DNA of 64,000 nucleotides from the NCBI GenBank assembly GCA_040954445.1, contig CP144362.1:248001-312000 (forward strand), written 5' to 3'. Source of the DNA: Burkholderia sp. Its GTDB lineage: Bacteria > Pseudomonadota > Gammaproteobacteria > Burkholderiales > Burkholderiaceae. Shown piece after piece: positions 19,746 through 29,809 of this stretch. How positions within the stretch are numbered: position 1 is the first letter of the stretch; every line of letters begins with the position of its first letter. The translations under genes and the position numbers were made by a program. Under the pieces are notes generated by a model, which was given only the letters and a program-made list of their open reading frames with translations, ran no database searches and was not told where the DNA came from.

Positions 19746-20438
19746 ATGTACAAGCTCGTTCTCATCCGCCACGGCGAATCGACCTGGAACAAGGAAAACC
19801 GCTTTACCGGCTGGGTAGACGTCGACCTGACCGAGCAAGGTAACAACGAGGCACGCCAGGCCGGCGTCTTGCTCAAGGAAGCCGGCTACTTGTTCGATAT
19901 CGCCTACACCTCGGTGCTTAAGCGCGCGATCCGTACGCTCTGGCACGTGCTGGACCAGATGGACCAGATGTACCTGCCGGTGGTGCACTCTTGGTGCCTC
20001 AACGAGCGCCACTACGGTGCGCTGTCAGGCCTCAACAAGGCCGAGACGGCCGCCAAGTTCGGCGAAGAACAGGTACTGGTATGGCGCCGCAGTTACGACA
20101 CGCCGCCACCGGCGCTGGAGCCGGGCAACGAGCTCGCGTCCTTCAAAGACCCGCGCTACGCCAAGGTGCCGCGCGAGCAGTTGCCGTTCACTGAATGCCT
20201 GAAGGACACCGTGGCGCGGGTACTGCCGCTGTGGAACGAGTCGATCGCACCGACCGTCAAGGCCAGCAAACAGGTATTGATCGCCGCGCACGGCAATTCG
20301 CTGCGCGCGCTGATCAAGTATATGGACGGCATCTCGGACGACGACATCGTCGGCCTGAATATCCCCAACGGCGTCCCGCTCGTCTATGAGCTCGACGAGA
20401 ATCTGAAGCCGATCCGCCATTACTACCTGGGCGACTAG
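19746..20438 (+). CDS. gpmA: 2,3-bisphosphoglycerate-dependent phosphoglycerate mutase
   Basis: 230-aa glycolytic enzyme interconverting 3- and 2-phosphoglycerate. The phosphohistidine motif [10 protein letters not shown] (H9), the NERHYGAL segment (residues about 87-93) and the second catalytic His in [10 protein letters not shown] are present. It ends at LGD followed by TAG. The next codons still read EAINKA and then a second TAG, as if a CAG codon became a stop, so the usual C-terminal tail of ~18 residues is gone. The core fold is intact, so activity is likely retained. It lies just after an IS427-like relic, with no clear promoter. Confidence 0.94.
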   Translation: MYKLVLIRHGESTWNKENRFTGWVDVDLTEQGNNEARQAGVLLKEAGYLFDIAYTSVLKRAIRTLWHVLDQMDQMYLPVVHSWCLNERHYGALSGLNKAETAAKFGEEQVLVWRRSYDTPPPALEPGNELASFKDPRYAKVPREQLPFTECLKDTVARVLPLWNESIAPTVKASKQVLIAAHGNSLRALIKYMDGISDDDIVGLNIPNGVPLVYELDENLKPIRHYYLGD

Positions 20439-20707
20439 GAGGCGATCAACAAGGCCTAGATTGCCTGCGCGCAGCAGGAGGAGGGCAAGGCAAAAAAGCA
20501 TGGCGCCGCCGTCGTGCCGGCCCGGGCCTTGAACCCAGCCGGCGCAGCAGGGCCCTGACTCTTCTCTCCGGCCACAAACGGCTCTTGCTCGCCACCGCGC
20601 GAGCTCGGCAGCCCCCTCGGTCGCGAGATGCCGTCATCTGGCAGACGAAGCAGCGGATGCGGCTGGTCACGGCCCAGTCTGTCGCCACCTGCGCGTCAGT
20701 TTCGCGC
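20439..20707. other. Non-coding remnant between gpmA and the S41 protease region
   Basis: About 270 bp without a convincing gene. The first ~20 bp are the former gpmA tail. The remainder is GC-rich with scattered stops. In relatives an EnvC-type murein hydrolase activator gene lies between gpmA and the S41 protease, so this may be its residue, but I cannot align it. Confidence 0.4.
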
Positions 20708-20721
20708 GGCGTTATTGCATA

Positions 20722-20829
20722 TTAATCTGCAATTCGTGATCTTGAAATTGGAAAAATTGTCTCTCATGTGATTGGCACGGAAAAACAAAATATGAGGGAC
20801 AAATTTCAAAATCACGAATTGCGGATTAA
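20722..20829. repeat. TA-type palindromic element, complete copy
   Basis: The inverted arms ttaatctgcaattcgtgatc and gatcacgaattgcggattaa-type sequence are flanked by TA at 20720-20721 and 20830-20831. It is 108 bp with no coding capacity. It lies inside what was an IS903-group left end: ggcgttattgcat precedes it. Confidence 0.75.
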
Positions 20830-20831
20830 TA

Positions 20832-21652
20832 CTTGGCGTGAAGCCCATCTATAGACTGACGCTGCACGCCCTGCAAAAGGTTTTTCCCAAAGTCTGCGCG
20901 ATCTAGCCTTCCAGAGCAGAGCTTTCCGGTGTCGAATTACAGCACGCTCTGTCTCAGGGAAAAATGTTTGATGTCGAACTACCGATCCTTCTCGACAACG
21001 AACCGATCCATCTGGTTGTCGACAGGACCGGTCTGAAGGTCTATGGAGAAGGTGAATAGAAGGTGCGCCAGCACGGCTACTCGAAGCGGCGCACGTGGCG
21101 TAAAGTCCATCTCGCGCTCAACGCAAATACGGGTCAAGTGCATGCCGCGCTAATGACGAATCAGAATGTGGCTGACGGTGACGCTCTGGCCAAGTTGCTC
21201 GACCAGATTCCACGCGAAGAACAAATCGATGTCATCGGCGGTGACGGTGCCTACGACACCAAGCCATGCCATGCGGCCATTGCTGCACGCAGTGCTATTC
21301 CTTCGATTCCGCCACGCGAGGGTGCCGCTCATTGGCCAGCGGATATGCCCGGTGCGGCGTGGCGTAATGGCGCGGTTGATGCAATTGCCCGTGACGGTCG
21401 TCGAGAATGGAAGCAACATAGTGGCTACCACCGGCGATCGCTTGCCGAGAATGCGATGTATCGGTTCAAGACCCTCACCGGTAACTGTCTCTGGGGCGCG
21501 TCACATCGTCTCGCCAGGCGACCGAGGTCGCCGTTTGCATCGGCGTCATCAACCGCATGGCGGACCTCGCTCGTCCGCGATCCGTTCGTATCGCCTGAAA
21601 TTATGCCCGTAGATGCCATGGCGTCCTCACGCTCGATTTATGCAACAACGCC
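20832..21652 (+). mobile_element. IS903-group IS, left-truncated copy
   Basis: It starts in the transposase gene at LGVKPIYRLTL and runs to the right TIR at 21652. TGG to TAG near 21056 and small indels break the frame, and only 21063-21620 reads well. Its right TIR ends 15 bp before the S41 protease start. Confidence 0.85.
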
Positions 21653-21667
21653 AATGCACACGATCCT

Positions 21668-23134
21668 ATGCGAATGAAATTGAAGAATATTGGCCTTGTT
21701 GCCGCGTACCTTTCCACCGGTGTATTCGCGATGCTGCAGATTTCAGCGTCGGCCCAGCAACCCAAAATCACGACGCCGCTGCCGCTCGACCAGTTGCGGC
21801 TGTTCGCCGAGGTGCTCGGCCAGATCAAGCGCGAATACGTCGAACCCGTCGATGACAAGAAGCTGTTGACGGCCGGGATCAAGGGCATGGTGTCGAGCCT
21901 CGATCCGCACTCGTCCTACCTTGACAGGACAGACTACAAGGAACTGCAGGAACAGACCAAGGGTCGCTTCGCGGGCCTAGGCCTCGAAATCTCGCAGGAA
22001 GACGGTTTAGTAAAGGTGATTTCGCCGATCGAGGACACACCCGCGTTCCGCGCCGGCATCCGTCCAGGCGACCTAATCACGCGTATCAACGACAAGCCGG
22101 TGCGCGGCATGACGCTCGATAAAACTGTTAAGCAGATGCGTGGAGATCTGGGAACTAAGGTCACCCTGACGATCTTCCGCAAGACCGACGACCGCAGCTT
22201 CCCAGTCACCGTCACGCGCGCGATCATCAAGGTGCAGAGCGTGAAGATGAAGATGCTGGACCCGGGTTACGCCTACATCCGGATCACCAGCTTCCAGGAA
22301 CGCACCCCCGACCTAGCCACGCACCTGCAGGAGATCGCGCACCAGCAAACGAACCTGAAGGGTTTGGTGGTCGATCTGCGCAACAACGGCGGTGGCCTTC
22401 TGCAAAGCGCGGTCGGTGTGGCCGGTGCGTTCCTGCCACCGAACTCGGTGGTGGTCTCGACCAACGGTCAAATCCCCGATTCTAAGCAAGTCTATCGAGA
22501 CGACTACGACAACTACCGTCTGCCAATCTTTGATTCCGATCCGCTGCAGGGTTTGCCTGGTATCTTCAAGACCGTTCCGATGATCGTGCTGACCAACGCC
22601 TACTCGGCCTCGGCCTCGGAAATCGTGGCCGGCGCGCTGCAGGATTCGCACCGCGCGCTGATCATGGGTACGACTACCTTCGGTAAGGGCTCGGTGCAAA
22701 CGGTGCGCCCGCTCACCGCCGACACGGCGCTGCGTTTGACCACCGCCTACTACTACACGCCGAGCGGTCGCTCGATTCAGAACAAGGGCATCGTTCCGGA
22801 TATTCCAGTCGATCAGTTCTTAGAAGGCGATCCAGATGACGTACTGATGACGCGCGAAGTGGACTACACCAACCACCTCGCGAACACCCAGGATCCAAAC
22901 GAGAAAAAGGAACTGGAAGGGCGCGAGCAGCACCGCCTCGCCCAGTTGCGCATCCTCGAGGAGCAGAACGACAAGAAGACGCCGGCGCAGCGCGAGCAGG
23001 ATCGCAACCGCAAGCCGGTCGAATTCGGAAGCGCCGACGACTTCATGCTGCAGCAGGCCCTGCATAAGCTGGAAGGCAAGCCGGTCCAGGAGTCGAAATC
23101 GCTGCTCACGGAGAGTACCTCGAAGAGCCGATGA
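21668..23134 (+). CDS. C-terminal processing peptidase, S41 family
   Basis: 488-aa periplasmic serine protease of the CtpA/Prc type. An N-terminal signal sequence (MRMKLKNIGLVAAYLSTGVF...ASA, cleavage near residue 29) is followed by a PDZ domain (about 97-180). The catalytic dyad is S317 (SASASEIVAG) and K340 (TFGKGSVQT). The C-terminal tail is charged. It probably degrades or processes periplasmic proteins and murein enzymes. ATG 21668 or 21674 could both start. The gene follows an IS end by 15 bp, so its native leader and promoter have been replaced. The hairpin at 23153-23176 may end its transcript. Confidence 0.92.
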   Translation: MRMKLKNIGLVAAYLSTGVFAMLQISASAQQPKITTPLPLDQLRLFAEVLGQIKREYVEPVDDKKLLTAGIKGMVSSLDPHSSYLDRTDYKELQEQTKGRFAGLGLEISQEDGLVKVISPIEDTPAFRAGIRPGDLITRINDKPVRGMTLDKTVKQMRGDLGTKVTLTIFRKTDDRSFPVTVTRAIIKVQSVKMKMLDPGYAYIRITSFQERTPDLATHLQEIAHQQTNLKGLVVDLRNNGGGLLQSAVGVAGAFLPPNSVVVSTNGQIPDSKQVYRDDYDNYRLPIFDSDPLQGLPGIFKTVPMIVLTNAYSASASEIVAGALQDSHRALIMGTTTFGKGSVQTVRPLTADTALRLTTAYYYTPSGRSIQNKGIVPDIPVDQFLEGDPDDVLMTREVDYTNHLANTQDPNEKKELEGREQHRLAQLRILEEQNDKKTPAQREQDRNRKPVEFGSADDFMLQQALHKLEGKPVQESKSLLTESTSKSR

Positions 23135-23152
23135 CGATAGGCGTGACCGCGC

Positions 23153-23176
23153 GCCTTCGGTCTCCGCGCCGAAGGC
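23153..23176. terminator. Possible hairpin terminator after the S41 protease
   Basis: A perfect 8-bp stem GCCTTCGG/CCGAAGGC with an 8-nt loop starts 18 bp after the stop codon. No T-run follows, so intrinsic termination is uncertain. Confidence 0.35.
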
Positions 23177-23220
23177 TACCACTGAGCTGGCCAAGGTCTT
23201 GCAGTTCAAAAAGTGAAGTG

Positions 23221-24321
23221 GGCGTTGTTGCATAAATCGAGTGTGAGGACGCAATGGAACGGATTGCGGACGAGCGAGGTCCGCCATGCGGTTGATGACG
23301 CCGACGCGAACGGCGACCTCAGTCGCCTGCGCGGCGATGTGACGCGCCCAGAGACAGTTTCCGGTGAGGGTCTTGAACCGATACATCGCATTCTCGGCAA
23401 GCGATCGCCGGTGGTAGCCACTGTGTTGCTTCCATTCTCGACGACCGTCACGGGCAATTGCATCAACCGCGCCATTACGCCACGCCGCACCGCGGGCATA
23501 TCCGCTGGCCAATGAGGAGCGGCACCCTCGCGTGGCGGAATCAAAGGAATAGCACTGCGTGCAGCAATGGCCGCATGGCATGGCTTGGTGTCGTAGGCAC
23601 CGTCACCGCCGATGACATCGATTTGTTCTTCGCGTGGAATCTGGTCGAGCAACTTGGCCAGAGCGTCACCGTCAGCCACATTCTGATTCGTCATTAGCGC
23701 GGCATGCACTTGACCTGTATTCGCGTTGAGCGCGAGATGGACTTTACGCCACGTGCGCCCCTTCGAGTAGCCGTGCTGGCGCACCTTCCATTCACCTTCT
23801 CCATAGACCTTCAGACCGGTGCTGTCGACAACCAGATGGATCGGTTCATTGTCACGAAGGATCGGCAGTTCGACATCAAGCGTTTTTGCCCGGCGACAGA
23901 GCGTGGTGTAATTCGGCACCGGCAAGCTCGGGAAGGCCAAATCGCGCAGACTTTGGGTGAAACCTTGCAGGGCGCGCAACGTCAGTCGATAGACGGTCTT
24001 CACGCCAAGTAATGCCTGCATCAGCGTATCGCCCCGTATAGACACGGGCGACCACGTGTGGGTATGGCATCGGGTATTCTGGCAAGGACGGCTTCATCTA
24101 TCCATATTGTTATGTTCCCCCGGTTGATCAGGCCTCCATTATAGGCCGCCCAATTCCTGACACGGTAGCGTGCCTTCGGCTCACCTTTCTTGTGTATGTC
24201 CTTGCGCATTTTCTTGGCAAAAATTAGGCAGTTACTCTGGAATCTGACTTGATAGGAGGCTGGCCCCGCGACCGTTGCGCGTAAACGTCAACGGATCTCG
24301 CTCGATTTATGCAACAACGCC
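23221..24321 (-). mobile_element. IS903-group IS, copy carrying the 29-bp right-end deletion
   Basis: Both TIRs are present (23221, 24321), spanning 1101 bp. The right end shows gcaatgg joined to aacggattgcgg, the same 29-bp deletion that defines the 138-bp foldback family. The transposase is frameshifted by small insertions (near 23490, 23515 and 24033). No target duplication is seen. It separates the S41 protease from hisZ. Confidence 0.87.
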
Positions 24322-24370
24322 TTACGGACCCCACCTCTATCGTCCTTGGTCTTGCGAATAGAAAATTGTG

Positions 24371-24399
24371 TTTACTTTATAAGTGCTTGTTTTTATTGT
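24371..24399 (+). promoter_or_regulatory. Possible promoter for hisZ
   Basis: The AT-rich leader contains TTTACT (24371) and, 17 bp on, TATTGT, a weak sigma70-type pair. It is the only such stretch between the IS end at 24321 and the gene. Confidence 0.3.
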
Positions 24400-24488
24400 T
24401 AGAATATAGAATATTTAAACTTTTTACCCTCTGATTCCAAATCCGGTGCGCCAATGCGCGCCGCGGTTGCTTTCGTAGGACCGTGAAG

Positions 24489-25637
24489 ATGTCGACTTGG
24501 TTACTTCCCGAAAATATTGCCGACGTGCTGCCGTCGGAAGCACGCAAGATCGAGGAGCTGCGTCGCAGGCTACTCGACCGCTTCCGTTCGTACGGCTACG
24601 AAATGGTGATGCCGCCCCTGCTCGAGTATCTCGAGTCGCTGCTGGCCGGCGGCGACAATGACCCGCACCTGCGCACCTTCAAACTTGTTGACGAGCTGTC
24701 GGGCCGTACCCTGGGCCTGCGCGCCGACATGACGCCACAGGTCGCACGGATCGATGCGCACCTGCTGAACCGCCAGGGCGTGACACGCCTCTGCTATGCG
24801 GGCAACGTACTGCATACGCGACCGCGTGGCCTGCACGCGACGCGCGAGCAGATCCAGATTGGTGCCGAGCTGTATGGACACGCCGGACTCGAGGCTGATC
24901 TCGAGGTGCAGCAGCTGATGCTCGATGCGCTGCGCTTGACCGGCATCGGAACCATCCGCCTCGACCTCTGCCACGCTGACGTGCTTAATGCGCTGTTCTC
25001 GCGCGACGCGGTGGCCGCCGCGCGCGGCGAGACGCTGTATGGCGCACTGGCGGGCAAAGACGTACCGCTCCTGGACGAACTGACCGAAGATCTGGGGGCG
25101 GACACGCGCGCCGCTTTGCGCACGTTACCGCGTCTATACGGCGATGCATCAGTAATCGAGGAGGCACGTCGCCAGTTGCCGGCGTTTCCTGAAATCACCC
25201 AGGCGCTCGACGATCTCGCCAAGCTCACGGACCAGGTGCAGGGTGCCCAGGTCGCGATCGACCTGGCCGACCTGCGCGGTTACGCCTATCACAGCGGCGC
25301 GATGTTCTCGGCCTACGTCGATGGCGTGCCGAACGCGGTGGCGCGCGGCGGTCGTTACGACCACGTCGGGCAGGCCTATGGCCGTTCCCGCCCGGCCACC
25401 GGCTTCTCGCTGGACCTGCGCGAAATCGCGCGGATTTCGCCGATCGAGGCGCGCGATTTCGCGATCCTCGCACCCTGGTGCCAGGAGGATGCGCTGCGCG
25501 TGGCGGTGGCCGCGCTGCGGGATGCGGGCGAGATCGTGATCCAGGCGCTGCCGGGGCACGATCATGTGCTCGACGAGTGCGCCTGCGACCGCAGGCTGGT
25601 CGAGCAGGGCGGCACCTGGCTCGCCCAAACCCGCTGA
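24489..25637 (+). CDS. hisZ: ATP phosphoribosyltransferase regulatory subunit HisZ
   Basis: 382-aa catalytically inactive histidyl-tRNA-synthetase paralogue. It is required by the short-form HisG for the first step of histidine synthesis. Segments [65 protein letters not shown] and [15 protein letters not shown] are diagnostic. ATG 24489 (MSTWLLPEN) is the family start; GTG 24483 is in frame. In relatives it follows hflC and precedes purA. Both links are broken here, so it is a single gene between IS copies with an AT-rich leader (24360-24440). Confidence 0.95.
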   Translation: MSTWLLPENIADVLPSEARKIEELRRRLLDRFRSYGYEMVMPPLLEYLESLLAGGDNDPHLRTFKLVDELSGRTLGLRADMTPQVARIDAHLLNRQGVTRLCYAGNVLHTRPRGLHATREQIQIGAELYGHAGLEADLEVQQLMLDALRLTGIGTIRLDLCHADVLNALFSRDAVAAARGETLYGALAGKDVPLLDELTEDLGADTRAALRTLPRLYGDASVIEEARRQLPAFPEITQALDDLAKLTDQVQGAQVAIDLADLRGYAYHSGAMFSAYVDGVPNAVARGGRYDHVGQAYGRSRPATGFSLDLREIARISPIEARDFAILAPWCQEDALRVAVAALRDAGEIVIQALPGHDHVLDECACDRRLVEQGGTWLAQTR

Positions 25638-25687
25638 AAACAAGCGGGGCGCGGAATATTTCGGGTACCACGTCGGTGACGCGAAAT

Positions 25688-26807
25688 AGCGTTGTTGCAT
25701 AAATCCAGCGAGATCCGTTGACGTTTACGCGCAACGGTCGCGGGGCTAGCCTCCTATCAAGTCAGATTCCAGAGTAACTGCCTAATTTTTGCCAAGAAAA
25801 TGCGCAAGGACATACACAAGAAAGGTGAGCCGAAGGCACGCTACCGTGTCAGGAATTGGGCGCCTATAATGAAGGCCTGAGCAACCGGGGGAACGTAACA
25901 ATATGGATAGATGAAGCCGTCCTTGCCAGCATACCCGATGCCATACCCACACGTGGTCGCCCGTGTCTATACGGGGCGATACGCTGATTCAGGCATTACT
26001 TGGCGTGAAGACCGTCTATCGACTGACGTTGCGCGCCCTGCAAAGTTTCACCCAAAGTCTGCGCGATCTGGCCTTTCAGAGCTTGCCGGTGCCGAATTAC
26101 ACCACGCTCTGTCGCCGGGCAAAATGCTTGATGTCGAACTGCCGATCCTTCGTGACAATGAACCGATCCATCTGGTTGTCGACAGCACCGGTCTGAAGGT
26201 CTAGGGCGAAGGTGAATGGAAGGTGCGCCAGCACGGCTACTCGAAGCGGCGCACGTGGCGTCAAGTCCATCTCGCGCTCAACGCGAATACGGGTCAAGTG
26301 CATGCCGCGCTAATGACGCATCAGAATGTGGCTGACGGTGACGCGCTGGCCAAGTTGCTCGACCAAATTCCACGCGCAACAAATCGATGTCATCGGCGGT
26401 GACGGTGCCTACGACACCAAGCCATGCCATGCGGCCATTGCTGCACGCAGTGCTATTCCTTCGATTCCGCCACGCAGGGTGCCGCTCATTGGCCACCGGA
26501 TATGCCCGGTGCGGCGTGGCGTAATGGCGCGGTTGATGCAATTGCCCGTGACGGTCGTCGAGAATGGAAGCAACACAGTGGCTACCACCGGCGATCGCTT
26601 GCCGAGAATGGGATGTATCGGTTCAAGACCCTCACCGGCAACTGTCTCTGGGCGCGTCACATCGCCTCGCAGGCGACCGAGGTCGCCGTTCGCGGCGCCG
26701 TCATCAACCGCATGGCGGACCTCGCTCGTCCGCAATCCGTTCGTATCGCCTGAATTATGCCCGTCCGATGCCATGACGTCCTCACGTTCGATTTATGCAA
26801 CAACGCC
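25688..26807 (+). mobile_element. IS903-group IS, degenerate full-length copy
   Basis: Left end agcgttgttgcataaatcc at about 25688; right TIR ends at 26807. The transposase is broken by several single-base indels (near 25861, 25973, 26123 and 26375) and a stop (ctagggcgaag near 26202). It is non-autonomous. Confidence 0.87.
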
Positions 26808-26901
26808 TCGCAAAAATGTAAACAGACCCTAGCGGGTACCGTGTTATAGCTGTACGCTCGTGTGCCATCGCTGATCGACCGGCACCCGATAGCCCCGTCG
26901 C

Positions 26902-27552
26902 TCAGGCCTCGATTGGGCCCATCGGCCCCTGGCCGCGAATCCACGACCAGTCTGCGCGCTCAGCCATCTCCTTGTCGCCGCGGCTATCGCCATAGGCATA
27001 GAGCCTGGCGGGCGGCTGGTCGCCCCACCAGGCCGAAAGCCGCGCCACTTTCTGCGGCCCCCAGCAATGCTCGCCATCGAACTGCCCCGCGAAGGCACCG
27101 TCCAGCCAAGCCAGCTGGGTGGCCAGCACCGCGTCAAGCCCGATGGTGGTAGCCCACTTCTCCAGGTACAGCGAAGGCGAGCCACTGACCAGCACCACCT
27201 CGTGGCCACGCGACTGATGCTCGCGCACGCGCTCGAGCATTTCGAGGCGCACTAGCGTGGGCAGTTCGGTTTGCACGAAGGCCGTGGCCAACGCATCGAG
27301 CTCGCGCGCTGGAATCGGCCCGAAGGCGAACCAGGAAAAGCGCGCCTTGGCCGCACCACGCGAGATCAAATCAGCCTTCATGGCGAGGATCCAGGGCAGG
27401 GCACGCAGTCCCGCACAGGCGAAACGGCGTGTGCCTACGGCCCGTCGCACGAAGTGCTGGAAGCTGTCTGCGGTGGTGATGGTTCCATCGAAATCAAAGG
27501 CGGCTACGATGCGGTCGTTTATAAATTCTGGAGCGGGCGGAAGGCTGTCCAA
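26902..27552 (-). CDS. HAD-IB family phosphatase
   Basis: 216-aa haloacid-dehalogenase hydrolase. The motif I nucleophile pair is D20/D22 (VAAFDFDGTIT), motif II is Ser in LVSGSPSLYLEKW, and the motif III acid pair is in YAYGDSRGDKEM. It is close to the SerB-like IB subfamily often annotated as phosphoserine- or phospholipid-type phosphatases; the true substrate is unknown. ATG 27552 is the only good start. It is a single minus-strand gene. About 95 bp to the IS on the left and 85 bp to the IS on the right hold no other gene. Confidence 0.85.
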   Translation of the reverse strand: MDSLPPAPEFINDRIVAAFDFDGTITTADSFQHFVRRAVGTRRFACAGLRALPWILAMKADLISRGAAKARFSWFAFGPIPARELDALATAFVQTELPTLVRLEMLERVREHQSRGHEVVLVSGSPSLYLEKWATTIGLDAVLATQLAWLDGAFAGQFDGEHCWGPQKVARLSAWWGDQPPARLYAYGDSRGDKEMAERADWSWIRGQGPMGPIEA

Positions 27553-27637
27553 CTTTTAGGCTCTCTTGAAAAATGAGTGGGTTATTAATGAGAAATATAT
27601 CATCTTGAATAAAGCTGCATAGCGAATCGGTTTGTGC

Positions 27638-28615
27638 GGCGTTGTTGCATAAATCGACGAAAGCCGTTGACGTTTATGCGCAACGCTCGCCGGCCAGCCC
27701 CCTATCAAGTCAGATTTCAGAGTAACTGTTTAATTTTTCCAAGAAAATGCGCAAGGACATACACAAGACAAGTGAGCCGAAGGCACGCTACCATGTCAGG
27801 GATTGGGCAGCTTTATAATGCAGGTCTGATCAACCGGGGGAACGTGACGATATGGATAGATGAGGCGTTGTTGCATAAATCGAGCGCGAGGACGCAATGG
27901 TATCGACTGGCATAATTTCAGGCAATACGAACGGATTGCGGACGAGCGAGGTCTGCAATCCGTTCCATTACCTCCTCACACTCGATTTATGCAACAACGT
28001 CCATAGATGAAGCCATCCTTGCAAAAATACCCGACGTTATACCCACACGTGGTCGCCCGTGTTTATACGGCGATGCGCTGATTCAGGCATTACATGGCGT
28101 GAAGACCGTCTATCGACTGACGTTGCGCACCCTGCAAGGTTTCACACAAAGTCTACGCGATTTGGCCTTCCCAAGCTTTCCGGTGCCGAATTACACCACG
28201 TTCTGTCGATGGGGAAAACGCTTGATGTCGAACTGCCGATCTTTCGCGACAACGAACCGATCCATCTGGTTATCGACAGCACCGGTCTGAAGGTCTATGG
28301 CGAAGGTGAATGGAAGGTGCGCCAGCACGGCTACTCGAAGCGGCGCACCTGGCGTAAAGTCCATCTCGCGCTCAACGCAAATACGGGTCAAGTGCATGCC
28401 GCGCTAATGACGAATCAGAATGTGGCTGACGGTGACGCTCTGGCCAAGTTGCTCGACCAGATTCCACGAGAAGAACAAATCGATGTCATCGGCGGTGACG
28501 GTGCCTACGACACCAAGCCATGCCATGCGGCCATTGCTGCACGCCGTGCTATTTCTTCGATTCCGCCACGCGAGGGTGCCGCTCATTGGCCAGCGGATAT
28601 GCCCGGTGCGACGCG
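27638..28615 (+). mobile_element. IS903-group IS, right-truncated and interrupted
   Basis: The left TIR is at 27638. The sequence is interrupted at the WIDEA codons by the foldback element 27864-28001, resumes at 28011, and stops around 28615 inside the gene (MPGA), so the right end is gone. The stretch 28616-28687 up to the polA remnant has an imperfect hairpin (ggtaccgtaggccgg...ggtctacc) but no gene. Confidence 0.82.
27864..28001. mobile_element. 138-bp-family foldback element inserted in an IS copy
   Basis: The TIR starts at 27864 and ends near 28001 with one extra T. The arms meet at GCGGAC-gagcgag-GTCTGC. The flanks gatagatga (27855-27863) and catagatga (28002-28010) match in 8 of 9 bases and together restore the interrupted transposase sequence. 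This supports transposition with a 9-bp duplication. Confidence 0.8.
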
Positions 28616-28687
28616 CGAGGTACCGTAGGCCGGTCGGCGGCGGTACGGTCTACCCAAAGAGCTGCCCCGCGCTGATTCCAGTGGCAT

Positions 28688-29000
28688 TCAATGCGCCTCC
28701 TCCCAGTTGTCGCCGGTGCCGACCTCGGCGACCAGCGGCACTTTCAGCTTGGCGATCCCGCTAATCATCTCGGGCAGCTTCTCGCGAACCAGGGCAAGTT
28801 CGTCCTCGGGAACTTCGAGTACCAGTTCATCGTGCACCTGCATGATCAGGCGCGAACGCAGCTGATCACGCTCGAGCCAGTCGTCGACGGCAATCATCGA
28901 TAGCTTGATCAGGTCGGCTGCGGTACCCTGCATCGGCGCGTTGATCGCGGTGCGTTCAGCCGCCTGGCGGCGCGGGACGTTGACGCCGTTGATCTCGGGC
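28688..29000 (-). pseudogene. polA: DNA polymerase I, C-terminal fragment
   Basis: The minus-strand frame reads PEINGVNVPRRQAAERTAINAPMQGTAADLIKLSMIAVDDWL, then LIMQVHDELVLEVPEDEL and a stop at 28688. This is the last ~100 residues of the family A polymerase domain, including the motif C aspartate in QVHDELV. It has no start and is cut off at 29000 by an IS left end. It is the 3' end of the gene whose 5' part is at 29810-30726; about 500 codons between are missing. Confidence 0.92.
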
Positions 29001-29809
29001 GGCGTTGTTGCATAAATCGAGCGAAAGCTGTTGACGTTTACGCGCAATGGTCTCCGGCCAGCCCCCTATCAACTCAGATTCCAGAGTAACTGCCTAATTT
29101 TTCCAAGAAAATGCGCAAGGACATACACAAGACAGGTGAGCCGAAGGCACGCTACCGTGTCAGGAATTGGTCGGCCTATAATGAAGGCGTGATCAACCGG
29201 GGGAACGTGACTATATGGATAGATGAAGCCGTCCTTGCCAGAATGTCCGACGCCATACCCACACGTGGTCTCGCCGTGTTTATACGGCGATACGCTGATT
29301 CAGGCATTACTTGGCGTAAAGACCGTCTATCGACTGACGGTGCGCGCCCTGCAAGGTTGCACCCAAAGTCTGCGCGATCTGGCCTTCCCGAGCTTGCCTG
29401 TGCCGAATTACACCACGCTCTGTCGCCGGGCAAAAACGCTTGATGTCGAACTGCTGATCCTTCGCGACAACGAACCGATCCATCTGTTTGTCGACAGTAC
29501 CGGTCTGAAGGTCTATGGAGAAGGTGAATGGAAGGTTCGCCAGCACGGCTACTCGAAGCCGCGCACGTGGCGTAAAGTCCATCTCGCGCTCAACGCGAAT
29601 AAGGGTCAAGTGCATGCCGCGCTCATGACGCAATTCGTAATCTTGAAATTGGCAATTCGTCCCCCATGTGATGGGCATGGAAACACGAGACATGAGGGAG
29701 AATCTTCTAATTTCAAGATTACGAATTGCGGATCAATAACAGGGCGGCTGGTCCAGCGACCGTTGCGCATAAACGTCAACGGATCTCGCTAGATTGATGC
29801 AACAACGCC
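29001..29809. mobile_element. Composite IS debris inside polA
   Basis: Three pieces sit where the middle of polA should be. An IS903-group left portion in + orientation (29001 to about 29630) contains the transposase start at 29111 but is frameshifted near 29270. A TA-type palindromic element follows (29631-29736, TA at 29737-29738). Last is an inverted IS903-group left end, about 29745-29809. Both outer boundaries are IS left TIRs facing outwards, and no target duplication exists. This fits recombination between two IS copies that deleted the intervening gene segment. Confidence 0.85.

Noticed and set aside
20439..20707. Remnant of an envC-type murein hydrolase activator gene
   Set aside because: Expected from gene order in relatives, but no segment could be recognised in any frame, so it is left as an unassigned stretch.
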